Shown: positions 47,223 to 54,625 of the stretch, in pieces
How positions within the stretch are numbered: position 1 is the stretch's first letter
Layout of the letters: each line of letters begins with the position of its first letter
The notes under the pieces: model-generated
Seen by the model: only the letters and a program-made list of their open reading frames with translations
Databases searched by the model: none
Told to the model about the DNA's origin: nothing
DNA from: Halobaculum rubrum
Lineage (GTDB): Archaea; Halobacteriota; Halobacteria; Halobacteriales; Haloferacaceae
Length of the DNA: 64,000 nt
Direction of reading: 5' to 3'
Assembly: GCF_019880225.1 (NCBI RefSeq)
Contig: NZ_CP082284.1
Span: forward strand, 2,728,001 to 2,792,000
Made by a program: the position numbers and the translations under genes

Positions 47223-47234
47223 CGAACGTGTTCG
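47223..47234 (+). promoter_or_regulatory. Palindrome CGAACGTGTTCG, candidate activator site
   Basis: CGAACGTGTTCG has perfect CGAAC/GTTCG arms. A TATA-like CTTTGTGATA lies near 47244-47253, which predicts transcription from about 47275. The palindrome centre (47228.5) would be 46 nt upstream of that start, the same geometry as the related sites at 48.6, 49.0 and 51.1 kb. It would drive the cupin pair. Confidence 0.5.
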
Positions 47235-47279
47235 GACGAACGCTCTTTGTGATAGGCGCGAAAGCGAGGATCGGATGCA

Positions 47280-47295
47280 TTTAGGCATACCTAAA
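47280..47295 (+). promoter_or_regulatory. DtxR/SirR-type metal-regulator box
   Basis: TTTAGGCATACCTAAA consists of perfect 6-bp arms TTTAGG/CCTAAA around a 4-nt centre, the classic layout of DtxR/IdeR/SirR operators. It sits a few bases after the predicted transcription start (about 47275), where a bound regulator would block transcription. It lies 90 nt before the first cupin start. Confidence 0.65.
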
Positions 47296-47384
47296 CCGAA
47301 GCCGAGCCGAGGTGTCGGCCGCAACGGTCCGTCCGCAGTCGTGGCTTTCGCCGAATCGAACGCCTCATCGGCGGGGAGATCGGC

Positions 47385-47771
47385 GTGACGGCGATCGAGT
47401 TCGACGAGGAGCGCGAGTACGACGACGACCGGTTCTCGGCCGTCGAGGCGTTCCGCAGCGACCGGATGAAGGTGGTCTGCGGCTACTTCGAGCCGGGCCA
47501 GTTCATCCCGGTCCACGCCCCGTCGAGCGACGTGACGATCTCCGTCCGCTCGGGAACCGGAATCGTCAGGGACGGGCAGATCGACCGCCGCGTCGAACCG
47601 GGTGACGTTGTCGTGGTCGAGGCGGGCATCGACCGCGGGGTCGAAGCCGACGAGGACGGCAGGCTCGAGGCGCTGCTCGTCACGGCGCCACCTCCGACCG
47701 ACGCCGAACACGAGCCCGTTCGCGCCGGACTACAGCGGGGCGAGTTCGACCCGCGAGGCGATTCTGAATGA
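47385..47771 (+). CDS. Small cupin-like protein 1
   Basis: A 128-residue protein with a cupin-like beta-barrel: MKVVCGYFEPGQFIPVHAPSSDVTISVRSGTGIVRDGQIDRRVEPGDVVVVEAGIDRGVEAD. It lacks the usual second metal-ligand histidines of cupin motif 1, so metal binding is doubtful. It starts at a GTG, since no ATG exists in frame upstream. Its stop overlaps the next cupin ATG (ATGA), so the two are coupled. It probably belongs to the promoter at 47.2 kb. Confidence 0.7.
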   Translation: MTAIEFDEEREYDDDRFSAVEAFRSDRMKVVCGYFEPGQFIPVHAPSSDVTISVRSGTGIVRDGQIDRRVEPGDVVVVEAGIDRGVEADEDGRLEALLVTAPPPTDAEHEPVRAGLQRGEFDPRGDSE

Positions 47772-48073
47772 CGACCGTCCGCCCGCTGGCCGAACTGGAG
47801 GGTGAACCGCACGCGAACGTCTTCCCGGGTGACGAGCCGAAGACGATCAGACTCACGCTCGCGGACAGCGAGACGGTTCCCCCCCACACCCACCCGGGGC
47901 GAGATATCGTCCTCTACCTCCTCGAAGGCGCGATCGAACTCCACCTCGACGAGGAAATCCACGAGGTGACCGCCGGCGACATCGCCCGGTTCGAGGGCGA
48001 ACGGGAGATCTCGCCGCGCGCGCTCGAGGACAGCGTCGCCCTGCTCGTGCTCGCGCCTCGATCGGACGAGTAG
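47768..48073 (+). CDS. Small cupin domain protein 2
   Basis: A 101-residue cupin. Motif 1 is ETVPPHTHPGRDIVLYLLEGAIELHLDEE, with two His ligands (PHTHPGRD), and motif 2 is VTAGDIARFEGEREISPRALED. It should bind a metal ion, perhaps as a sensor or small dioxygenase-like enzyme. It is translationally coupled to cupin 1, and the two may form a mixed dimer. Confidence 0.8.
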   Translation: MTTVRPLAELEGEPHANVFPGDEPKTIRLTLADSETVPPHTHPGRDIVLYLLEGAIELHLDEEIHEVTAGDIARFEGEREISPRALEDSVALLVLAPRSDE

Positions 48074-48131
48074 CGGGCGTCCCGACACGCCGTCGACTGG
48101 CGGTTCCGCCCGGTCGATCCATCCGGTTGAT

Positions 48132-48551
48132 CTACTCGGTCCCGGCGACCGTTTCGAGGTAGTCGAACTGCGCGTTCAGCTCTGCTCGCCGTTGCCGCGA
48201 GATGACGGTGGCGTCGAGCACCTCGCCGACGAGCGGCACGTCGAGCGCGAACTCGGTCGTCGCGCGGACCTCCGTTCCGGCGTCGGTCGGCTGTAGCGTG
48301 TACGCCGTCCGCATCTCCTCGAATATCCCCTCGCGCTGTTCGTAGGCGAGGACTGCGTCGGGGTCGTTCACGATGTCCAGTTCCAGCGTGATCTCAGTGA
48401 CCCCGACATCGTTCGTGATCTCGATCTGGTGGCCGTCCACGCGGACCTCGTCGAACCCCGCGGCGCGGGTGAACGGCTCGATATCGAGGATCGATTTCCG
48501 AACCGTGTCGGGGGACGCCGGGATCTCTCGTGACACCGTGACCGATCGCAT
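48132..48551 (-). CDS. SRPBCC (START-like) family protein
   Basis: A 139-residue START/Bet v 1-like fold. It starts MRSVTVSREIPASPDTVRKSILDIEPFTRAAGFDEVRVDG, has a middle antiparallel sheet (YEQREGIFEEMRTAYTLQPTDAGTEVRATTEFALDVPLVGEVLDATVISRQRRAELNAQFDYLETVAG) and a long C-terminal helix. Such proteins bind hydrophobic ligands. The gene diverges from the CGCGG gene and shares its operator: the palindrome centre at 48594.5 is 43.5 nt from this ATG. Confidence 0.85.
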   Translation of the reverse strand: MRSVTVSREIPASPDTVRKSILDIEPFTRAAGFDEVRVDGHQIEITNDVGVTEITLELDIVNDPDAVLAYEQREGIFEEMRTAYTLQPTDAGTEVRATTEFALDVPLVGEVLDATVISRQRRAELNAQFDYLETVAGTE

Positions 48552-48589
48552 ACCACCGATTCGTCACCGAGCACGGTATCGATTGCTGG

Positions 48590-48600
48590 GAACATGTTCG
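48590..48600. promoter_or_regulatory. Shared palindromic operator GAACATGTTCG between divergent genes
   Basis: GAACATGTTC is a perfect 10-bp palindrome followed by G. Its centre lies 43.5 nt from the SRPBCC start (48551) and 48.5 nt from the CGCGG start (48643). TATA-like stretches sit between it and each start (CTTTAGG near 48610-48616 rightward; GATACC, reverse strand, near 48576 leftward). One bound regulator could activate both directions. Confidence 0.6.
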
Positions 48601-48642
48601 CCACCGCGGCTTTAGGTGGGGAGGCCGAACGTCCACGTACCG

Positions 48643-48957
48643 ATGAGCACGTCTCACGATCACGACCACGCCGAGGCCGATCCCGTCACCGACCGGATGC
48701 ACGACACTTCCTGGTCGGCGAACCTCGAACACCCGAAGCACGCGTCCGACCGGGACCTCCTCGTTTCCCAGGCGGTCGACGCGATCGAACACACCGAGCC
48801 GGGGAACCACGTCAACCTCGTCACGCACGGCGACCACGGTCACCCTTCCGAGTACCTCTACGAGGCGCTCGAGGAGCGGGTCGACGGCGACCTCGAGTGG
48901 GAGTACATCGAGCAGTGCGGCTGTGGCGGCCACGTGACCCGAGTGTACGTCGAGTAG
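48643..48957 (+). CDS. CGCGG family protein, putative radical-SAM-modified RiPP precursor
   Basis: A 104-residue protein. The His/Asp-rich leader (MSTSHDHDHAEADPVTDRMHDTSWSANLEH) is followed by a mixed region (VNLVTHGDHGHPSEYLYEALEERVDGDLEWEYIEQ). It ends QCGCGGHVTRVYVE, with the CGCGG motif at residues 92-96. I recall a haloarchaeal family named after this motif that is annotated as a peptide modified by a radical SAM enzyme. No radical SAM gene is present within the window, so the maturase must be encoded elsewhere or the annotation may not hold here. It shares the operator at 48590-48600 with the divergent SRPBCC gene. Confidence 0.75.
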   Translation: MSTSHDHDHAEADPVTDRMHDTSWSANLEHPKHASDRDLLVSQAVDAIEHTEPGNHVNLVTHGDHGHPSEYLYEALEERVDGDLEWEYIEQCGCGGHVTRVYVE

Positions 48958-48971
48958 ACGCGCTTCTCGGC

Positions 48972-48982
48972 GATCATGTTCG
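48972..48982 (+). promoter_or_regulatory. Palindromic regulator site GATCATGTTCG
   Basis: GATCATGTTCG differs from the GAACATGTTCG site in one base. Its centre (48976.5) lies exactly 44.5 nt before the ATG at 49021. Confidence 0.55.
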
Positions 48983-49020
48983 GGGGTACTCACAGGCCGA
49001 CGGAGGACGTACCGGCACCT

Positions 49021-49608
49021 ATGACAGGATTCCCGTCACCGTTCGGCGACTCCGACGACGACCTCTTCGACGAGTACGGCGAGTTCGTCCCGGAGCATCT
49101 GCCGGCGCCCGGTGAGTTCCTCGACGGCCATCGGGTTCTCGCCGACGAGGAGCACGTTCGGTTTCACGAACTGACCCGCGACCTGTTCGAGGAGCGGACG
49201 GTGTACGACATGACGTTCAACTACAACCTGGCCCGGTTGAACCTCGACAGCCGCCACACGACCGCCGGATACCGGTACGCCGAGGAGTCGGACGACCCCT
49301 CGGTTCTCCGGGCGGAGTTCACGCCGACGACCCAGTTTTGCCCGCAGACACACACGCTGACGATCGGGTCCTTTCGCGCGTGGAACGGGCTCTCGGAGCG
49401 ACACGACTACGATCTGGTCCGGGTTCGGGCCGCGCCGATGCACCAGAACAGCGAGTCGGTCAACGACCGACTCGAGGAGTTGGAAGCGGAGTACCGCTCG
49501 ACCGGCGAGATAAGCAACGTCCCCGACGAGGGCGGCGGTTCTCCCCCCATGGGGCGTGGGACCGAGAAGGAACCGCCGAGCAGCGGCGGTCCGAGCGCGC
49601 CCTTCTGA
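49021..49608 (+). CDS. MIP18/DUF59-like iron-sulfur assembly protein
   Basis: A 195-residue protein. Its middle resembles the MIP18/DUF59 (PaaD/SufT/CIA2) fold: SVLRAEFTPTTQFCPQTHTLTIGSFRAWNGLSERHDYDLVRVRAAPMHQNSESVNDRLEELE. Cys107 matches the conserved Cys of that family ('PTI..CS.A'), and the SVN segment matches the 'dAVNkQL' block. It would help assemble iron-sulfur clusters. The N-terminal roughly 50 residues are acidic, and the last 35 (Gly/Pro/Ser-rich) are disordered. Its promoter carries the shared palindrome. The match is by eye. Confidence 0.6.
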   Translation: MTGFPSPFGDSDDDLFDEYGEFVPEHLPAPGEFLDGHRVLADEEHVRFHELTRDLFEERTVYDMTFNYNLARLNLDSRHTTAGYRYAEESDDPSVLRAEFTPTTQFCPQTHTLTIGSFRAWNGLSERHDYDLVRVRAAPMHQNSESVNDRLEELEAEYRSTGEISNVPDEGGGSPPMGRGTEKEPPSSGGPSAPF

Positions 49609-49658
49609 GCGACGATCCGATCACGCTCGGCCGAGAGTATCGACAGCGGGCCGTCCCG

Positions 49659-51029
49659 TTACCTGGATTCGACCGGATCGACGGCGTCCTCGTGTGCTGG
49701 GTCCGAGTCCGTTCGGAGCGTGTCGAGGAGCACTCCCGGGATCGAATGGGGGCTGTGGGCTCTGATCACCTGGAGGATGTTGGCGACGAAGCAGAGCCCA
49801 CCGACGAATACGAGTCCACCGCCGACGGCGGTCGCGGCCCGCGGAAGCGCGAGCAGGTCCGCGGCGACGAGCACCGCCGTTCCGCCGCCCAACAGGAGGA
49901 AGTCGAGGGCCGCGATCCGGTCGTCGTAGAGGTCGTCGATCATCGGGACCGCCTCGTACCCGAGCAGGTCGCTGTAGCGGTCGACCCAGACGATGAACGG
50001 CACGACGTGATACAGCGTCCCGAGGACGACGAACCCGATCACGCCCAGAACGAGGAGGTGAACGGTGCCGGGCGCGCCGAACAGCGCGGACGCGGCGAGC
50101 GGATCCCCGAGCCAGGCCGGAAGCGTGAGTAGTCCCCACAGCGTGAGGGCGGGGACGACGACCGCGTACCGAGAGAGCATCGGCGTCCACTCGACTCGCG
50201 TCTCGTGGAGCCTCCGCACGAGGATCACGGCGAAGCCCAGGAGCGAACCGACGACGAGCAGTCCGCCGACTCGCGCGACCGTCGCCGCATCGAGCAACCG
50301 ACCGAGCGCGAGGAGGAGGACGCCGGACGGGTAGGCGACCTCCTCCACGCGACGAAGGTGGAGGTCGATCCCGTGGAGGTCCGTCTGCGTGAACATCGTC
50401 GCGAGTTGGTAGAGCGCCCCCAGCACCGTCGTGAGGACGGCCCCGAAGACGGCGAGCGTAGCGTGGGCACCGAGCACGTCCGCCCGGCCGATCGGCGAGC
50501 CGGCGAAGACGGGACGGACAAACCCCGCGGCGAGGAGGACGCCCAGGGTGCTCACGAGCAGGAAGAAGCCGAGCGCGATGCCGAAGTGGCGCTCGGTCAC
50601 GTCGTACGAGGAGACGGACGCGAGAGTTCGTCCCATGTTGTACACGAACGCCCAGAACCCGAGCAGCATCACGCCGCCGAACGCTGGGATCCACGCCACG
50701 TAGCCGCCGAGGAGACTCCCCGCGAACCCGACCAGCCCGACCGTGACCAGCCACAACTCCACGGACGCCAGCCGTCGCGAGTGGAGTTCGGTGCCGGACC
50801 AGACGGGGACGAACTGCGTCATCGCCCCCATGATCGTGAGACAGACCCAGCCGGCCAACAGCAGGTGGACGTGAGAGAGCACGGCGTACCCGCCGGTCGC
50901 GTCGAGTGCGACGCCGACCGCGACGAGGAGCCCGACGAGCAACAGGCCGAGCCCGACAACGAAGTGTCGCAGCGGAATCGTCATCGGCGGCTGGTGATCC
51001 GTGTCGACAGCGGCGGGAACTGCGCCCAT
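49659..51029 (-). CDS. Multipass membrane protein, heme-copper oxidase subunit I-like
   Basis: A 456-residue membrane protein with about twelve helices. It resembles heme-copper oxidase/NorB-like or NnrS-like proteins: HVHLLLAGWVCLTIMGAMTQFVPVWSG (His pair about 50-52), SYDVTERHFGIALGFFLLVSTLGVLL, GAHATLAVFGAVLTTVLGALYQLATMF and GTVHLLVLGVIGFVVLGTLYHVVPFIVWVDRY (two His). Not all catalytic CuB and haem ligands of a true oxidase can be placed, so it may be a haem-binding relative rather than a pump. The ATG at 51029 is chosen because the palindrome centre lies 44.5 nt upstream; a longer frame exists. It diverges from the DUF2249 gene. Confidence 0.65.
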   Translation of the reverse strand: MGAVPAAVDTDHQPPMTIPLRHFVVGLGLLLVGLLVAVGVALDATGGYAVLSHVHLLLAGWVCLTIMGAMTQFVPVWSGTELHSRRLASVELWLVTVGLVGFAGSLLGGYVAWIPAFGGVMLLGFWAFVYNMGRTLASVSSYDVTERHFGIALGFFLLVSTLGVLLAAGFVRPVFAGSPIGRADVLGAHATLAVFGAVLTTVLGALYQLATMFTQTDLHGIDLHLRRVEEVAYPSGVLLLALGRLLDAATVARVGGLLVVGSLLGFAVILVRRLHETRVEWTPMLSRYAVVVPALTLWGLLTLPAWLGDPLAASALFGAPGTVHLLVLGVIGFVVLGTLYHVVPFIVWVDRYSDLLGYEAVPMIDDLYDDRIAALDFLLLGGGTAVLVAADLLALPRAATAVGGGLVFVGGLCFVANILQVIRAHSPHSIPGVLLDTLRTDSDPAHEDAVDPVESR

Positions 51030-51068
51030 GGGAGACTGTCCGTTCCCGAGGCCCCTGCCGGTGTTCCC

Positions 51069-51079
51069 GAACATCTTCG
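51069..51079 (-). promoter_or_regulatory. Palindromic regulator site GAACATCTTCG (leftward gene)
   Basis: CGAACATCTTCG is a one-mismatch relative of CGAACATGTTCG. Its centre (51073.5) lies exactly 44.5 nt from the start at 51029 of the membrane protein gene. Confidence 0.55.
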
Positions 51080-51106
51080 TCGGCCGGCCCCGGCCGCCGA
51101 CATCGG

Positions 51107-51117
51107 TAACATGTTCG
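51107..51117 (+). promoter_or_regulatory. Palindromic regulator site TAACATGTTCG (rightward gene)
   Basis: TAACATGTTCG keeps the 8-bp palindrome AACATGTT. Its centre (51111.5) lies 44.5 nt before the GTG start at 51156. An in-frame ATG at 51111 falls inside the site and is unlikely to be the start. Confidence 0.55.
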
Positions 51118-51155
51118 GGGTAACTGGCTGGTTCCTGTGGCACCGCGGATCGGAC

Positions 51156-51440
51156 GTGACCGACGCGACCACCGAGACATCGCTGATCGAGGGGACGGGC
51201 GCACCGACCGACCGACCGCGGGAGACGCTGGATGCCCGCGATCTCCCGCCGCCGGAGCCGCTTCAGAACACGCTCGAGCGCCTGGCCGAGATCGACGCCG
51301 AGACGGTCCTCGTCCAGCGGAACGACCGAGCGCCCCAGCACCTGTATCCGAAGTTGAGCGACCGGGGGTACGAGTACGAGACGATCGAGCGCGACGGCGT
51401 CGTTACGACGGTGATCTGGACACCGAATCCGGCCGAGTAG
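51156..51440 (+). CDS. DUF2249 family protein
   Basis: A 94-residue protein. The DUF2249 pattern is clear: ETLDARDLPPPEPLQNTLERLAEIDAETVLVQRNDRAPQHLYPKLSDRGYEYETIERDGVVTTVIW. It has a SirA/TusA-like alpha-beta fold. DUF2249 proteins often sit in denitrification or low-oxygen respiration clusters, and this one diverges from a heme-copper-like gene. The GTG start at 51156 is inferred from the palindrome spacing and the first conserved residues. Confidence 0.8.
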   Translation: MTDATTETSLIEGTGAPTDRPRETLDARDLPPPEPLQNTLERLAEIDAETVLVQRNDRAPQHLYPKLSDRGYEYETIERDGVVTTVIWTPNPAE

Positions 51441-51461
51441 CGGCTCGACGATCGGATCGCC

Positions 51462-52076
<615 letters not shown>

Positions 52077-52147
52077 GGCCGCCGTTGGTGCCGACGGGGC
52101 TTCAGTTCGGCGCCACGGCTTTGTCGGGCGGGCGCGTCCGGTTCGAC

Positions 52148-52795
52148 ATGTTCGGTCACGGCGACGTGGGGTTCTTCGACCGCATCGCCCCCCTGTACGA
52201 CGCGTTCATGCCGCCGGCGCGCGCCGCGGACCTGCGCGCGGGGCTGGCCTTCGCACACCGTCCGGTCGAGCGCGTCGTCGATCTGGGCGGCGGGACGGGA
52301 CGCGCCAGTCGGCGCCTCCGGGAGATCGGTCTCGACTCCGTCGTGTTCGACTACTCGGCGGGAATGCTCCGGCGCGCCGGCGAGGAGGGGTTCCCGGGCG
52401 TTCGTGCCGACGCCGCGACGCTGCCGGTTCGCGACGGGAGCGTCGACGCCGTCGTCGTCACGGACGCGCTGCACCACTTCCCCGACCCGGACGCCGCGAT
52501 CGGGGAGGTCGCCCGCGCGCTGGCTCCCGGCGGCGTGCTCGTGATCCGCGAGTTCGACCCCACCACCCGCCGCGGGCGGGCGTTGGCGGCGCTGGAGTCG
52601 GTCGCGGGGATGGACTCGCAGTTCTTCGGCGCGGAACGGCTCGTCGGCCTGCTCGACGACGCGGGGCTGCGCGGGCACGTCGTCGACCCGGGCTTCGGCT
52701 ACACCGTTGCCGGGGTGAAGCCGACCCAATCGGAGAGGGGCACGGCGAACGGCGACGCGTCCGGGACGGCGTCGACCGAAGAACGCGGGCGTTAA
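52148..52795 (+). CDS. Class I SAM-dependent methyltransferase
   Basis: A 215-residue methyltransferase of the UbiE/Coq5-like type. SAM motif I is RVVDLGGGTGRASRRLRE (about 37-53). Acidic motif II is DSVVFDYSAGMLRR, and motif III is VVVTDALHHFPDPDAAIGEVARALAPGGVLVIREFDP (about 97-135). It ends in a low-complexity Ser/Thr/Glu/Gly tail. The ATG at 52148 has CTTTGTCG (about 52117-52124) near -28 as a TATA box, so it should be leaderless. The substrate is unknown. Confidence 0.88.
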   Translation: MFGHGDVGFFDRIAPLYDAFMPPARAADLRAGLAFAHRPVERVVDLGGGTGRASRRLREIGLDSVVFDYSAGMLRRAGEEGFPGVRADAATLPVRDGSVDAVVVTDALHHFPDPDAAIGEVARALAPGGVLVIREFDPTTRRGRALAALESVAGMDSQFFGAERLVGLLDDAGLRGHVVDPGFGYTVAGVKPTQSERGTANGDASGTASTEERGR

Positions 52796-52819
52796 GCCGG
52801 ATCGGACGAAGGTGCGGGC

Positions 52820-53254
52820 ATGGCAACGGATTCGGGTACGGAATCGTTCCTCGAACGCCGGGTCGACCGGGCCGCGCTCCCGCTCGCGGTCGGCGACCTG
52901 CTCGTCATCGTCGCGTTCATCTACGTCGGCACGATCCAGCACGGGAGCGTCCCGTTCCCCCCGACGGGCGCGGGCGACGCGCTCGCGCTCCTGACCGTGG
53001 CGGCGCCGTTCCTCGTCGGCTGGGTCGTCGCGGCGCCGCTGATCGGCGCGTACTCCGCGGGCGCCGCCGAGTCGGCGAAGGCGTCGGTGCCGCTGGCGAT
53101 CCGGTCGTGGATTCCCGCCGCGGTCCTCGGGCTGATCATCCGCGCGACGCCGGTCGTCGAGGGCGGCGTCGCGATCACGTTCGCGATCGTGATGTTCGTC
53201 GTCGGCTCGGTGTCGCTGGGCGTGTGGCGGTACGTCGCCGGACAGTTCGTCTGA
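52820..53254 (+). CDS. DUF3054 family membrane protein
   Basis: A 144-residue protein with four hydrophobic helices: LPLAVGDLLVIVAFIYVGTIQHG, DALALLTVAAPFLVGWVVAAPLIGAY, VPLAIRSWIPAAVLGLIIRATP and GGVAITFAIVMFVVGSVSLGVWRYVAG. This matches DUF3054, found in actinobacteria and haloarchaea. The function is unknown. It is the last chromosomal gene before tRNA-Ser and the integrated element. Confidence 0.85.
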   Translation: MATDSGTESFLERRVDRAALPLAVGDLLVIVAFIYVGTIQHGSVPFPPTGAGDALALLTVAAPFLVGWVVAAPLIGAYSAGAAESAKASVPLAIRSWIPAAVLGLIIRATPVVEGGVAITFAIVMFVVGSVSLGVWRYVAGQFV

Positions 53255-53297
53255 GGGCGATCGAGTCGCTCACGCGTCGCTGGTCTCTCGAGAAGCT

Positions 53298-53379
53298 CGG
53301 TGGGGCTGGGATTCGAACCCAGGAGGCTTGCGCCATCTGCTTTCAAGGCAGACGCAATAGGCCACTCTGCCACCCCACC
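53298..53379 (-). tRNA. tRNA-Ser (TGA anticodon)
   Basis: An 82-nt type II tRNA on the reverse strand. Acceptor arms GGTGGGG/CCCCACC pair. The anticodon stem TCTGC/GCAGA encloses loop CTTGAAA with anticodon TGA (reads UCA). A long variable arm (TGGCGCAAGCC) and T arm CTGGGTTCGAATCCCAG follow. The discriminator is G. Its 5' end faces an integrase gene 138 nt away, making it the likely integration target. Confidence 0.94.
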
Positions 53380-53517
53380 TCGTTGAGTACGGCACCCCGC
53401 CGCAGTCCGGCGATTCAGGCCTTCATCACCTGAAGTAAACGATGAACCACGGACCATTCCAAGCCCGATTGAACAAGCCCGGAATCGCCAATATCCATCG
53501 TCTCGAGGTGTGTACGG
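53380..53517. other. Probable element/chromosome junction between tRNA-Ser and integrase
   Basis: 138 bases. TTCAGG (53414-53419) and CCTGAA (53429-53434) form an inverted repeat with a 9-nt spacer, and AAGCCC occurs twice (about 53461 and 53475). AATATCC at 53490-53496 is a plausible TATA box for the integrase. The inverted repeat could be an integrase arm site or an operator. The exact attachment core cannot be set without the other end of the element. Confidence 0.4.
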
Positions 53518-54621
53518 ATGGATAAGCCCGAGAAAGTTGAAGGTATCGTTATGATGAGCGACGAATCTCGGCAGCAAATCAACCAGCGGCAGGTCGTCGC
53601 CTACGAGAGCCACCGCAAGCAGTTCATCCGCTGGCTCTGCAAGATGGGCAACAACCCCGATAGCCTCGAGGGATACGCCCATCACACCGCCCAAGTCTAC
53701 GCCAAGATCACCGATAAGTTCCACCGGTGGGCTTGGGAGCATCGAGGCGAGTTTACCCTCGATCTCACCCACGACGAGGCTGACACCTACATTCGAAACA
53801 TGGTGCTGTCCGAAAACGACTACTCGGACAGTTACCTCCACAACATCAAACTCGCGCTCAAGGCGTACTTCCGCTTCCGAGACGACGCAGACGAGTGGGA
53901 GTGTTCGATCACCATCTCATCAAGTTCGAGCGCCAACAACCCCCGCGAACTTCTCTACCGGGACGAGCGGAAAACAATTCGAGAAGCCTCACTTGAGTAC
54001 GCGACCGTTCCCTCGTACTTCGGACTCGATCCTGAAGGCCGTCGCAAGTGGAAAGCCTATCTCGGCCGTCGGTATGAGAAGCCCGTCGATGAAGTCGGAC
54101 CCGAGGACTTCGATCGGGCGAACGGGTTCAAATATCCGAGTATCGTCCACACCAGTCTCGATGCAGGGCTTCGACCCATCGAGGTGGGGCGTGCCAAGAC
54201 GTATTGGGTCGATACTGACAACGCCGCACTCCAGATTCCTGCTAAGGAGTCCTCGAAGAACGAGAACAACTGGACGGTGACACTCCGCCGCGAGACGGCA
54301 GAGTACCTCTCCAAGTGGCTCGAACAGCGGAGCATGTACGAAAAGTACGACAACACCGACCAACTGTGGTTGACACGGCACAGCAATCCCTACAGTTCGT
54401 CCTCTCTCAAGCACCTGCTGAACGAACTCTGTGAGATCGCGGGTATCGACCGTGATCTCTCTTGGTATGCGCTCCGCCACTCAACGGGGACGTACATGTC
54501 GCGAGAGGAGGGACTTGCCGCCGCACAGTCTCAACTTCGTCACCAATCCACTGAGACGACGATGAAATACGATAACGTCTCACTGGAGGACCGTCGTGAG
54601 GCACTTGACCGAATGGGGTAG
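53518..54621 (+). CDS. Tyrosine recombinase / integrase (XerC/D-like)
   Basis: A 367-residue integrase. The N-terminal SAM-like core-binding domain (about residues 25-125) has QFIRWLCKMGNNPDSLEGYAHHTAQVYAKITDKFHRWAWEH. The catalytic domain shows the first Arg in TSLDAGLRPIEVGRAKTYWVDTDN, then YALRHSTGTYMSREEGLAAAQSQLRHQSTETTMKYDN, with the box-II Arg, a late His and nucleophile Tyr351. The box-II histidine is replaced by Tyr (YALRH). Base composition drops from here rightwards. It sits beside tRNA-Ser and would insert or excise the element that follows. Confidence 0.9.
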   Translation: MDKPEKVEGIVMMSDESRQQINQRQVVAYESHRKQFIRWLCKMGNNPDSLEGYAHHTAQVYAKITDKFHRWAWEHRGEFTLDLTHDEADTYIRNMVLSENDYSDSYLHNIKLALKAYFRFRDDADEWECSITISSSSSANNPRELLYRDERKTIREASLEYATVPSYFGLDPEGRRKWKAYLGRRYEKPVDEVGPEDFDRANGFKYPSIVHTSLDAGLRPIEVGRAKTYWVDTDNAALQIPAKESSKNENNWTVTLRRETAEYLSKWLEQRSMYEKYDNTDQLWLTRHSNPYSSSSLKHLLNELCEIAGIDRDLSWYALRHSTGTYMSREEGLAAAQSQLRHQSTETTMKYDNVSLEDRREALDRMG

Positions 54622-54625
54622 ATCA

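Noticed and set aside
52143..52154. CGACATGTTCGG at the methyltransferase start as another regulon site
   Set aside because: The palindrome is incomplete and overlaps the start codon, and no start lies 44 nt away; the gene has its own TATA-like box.
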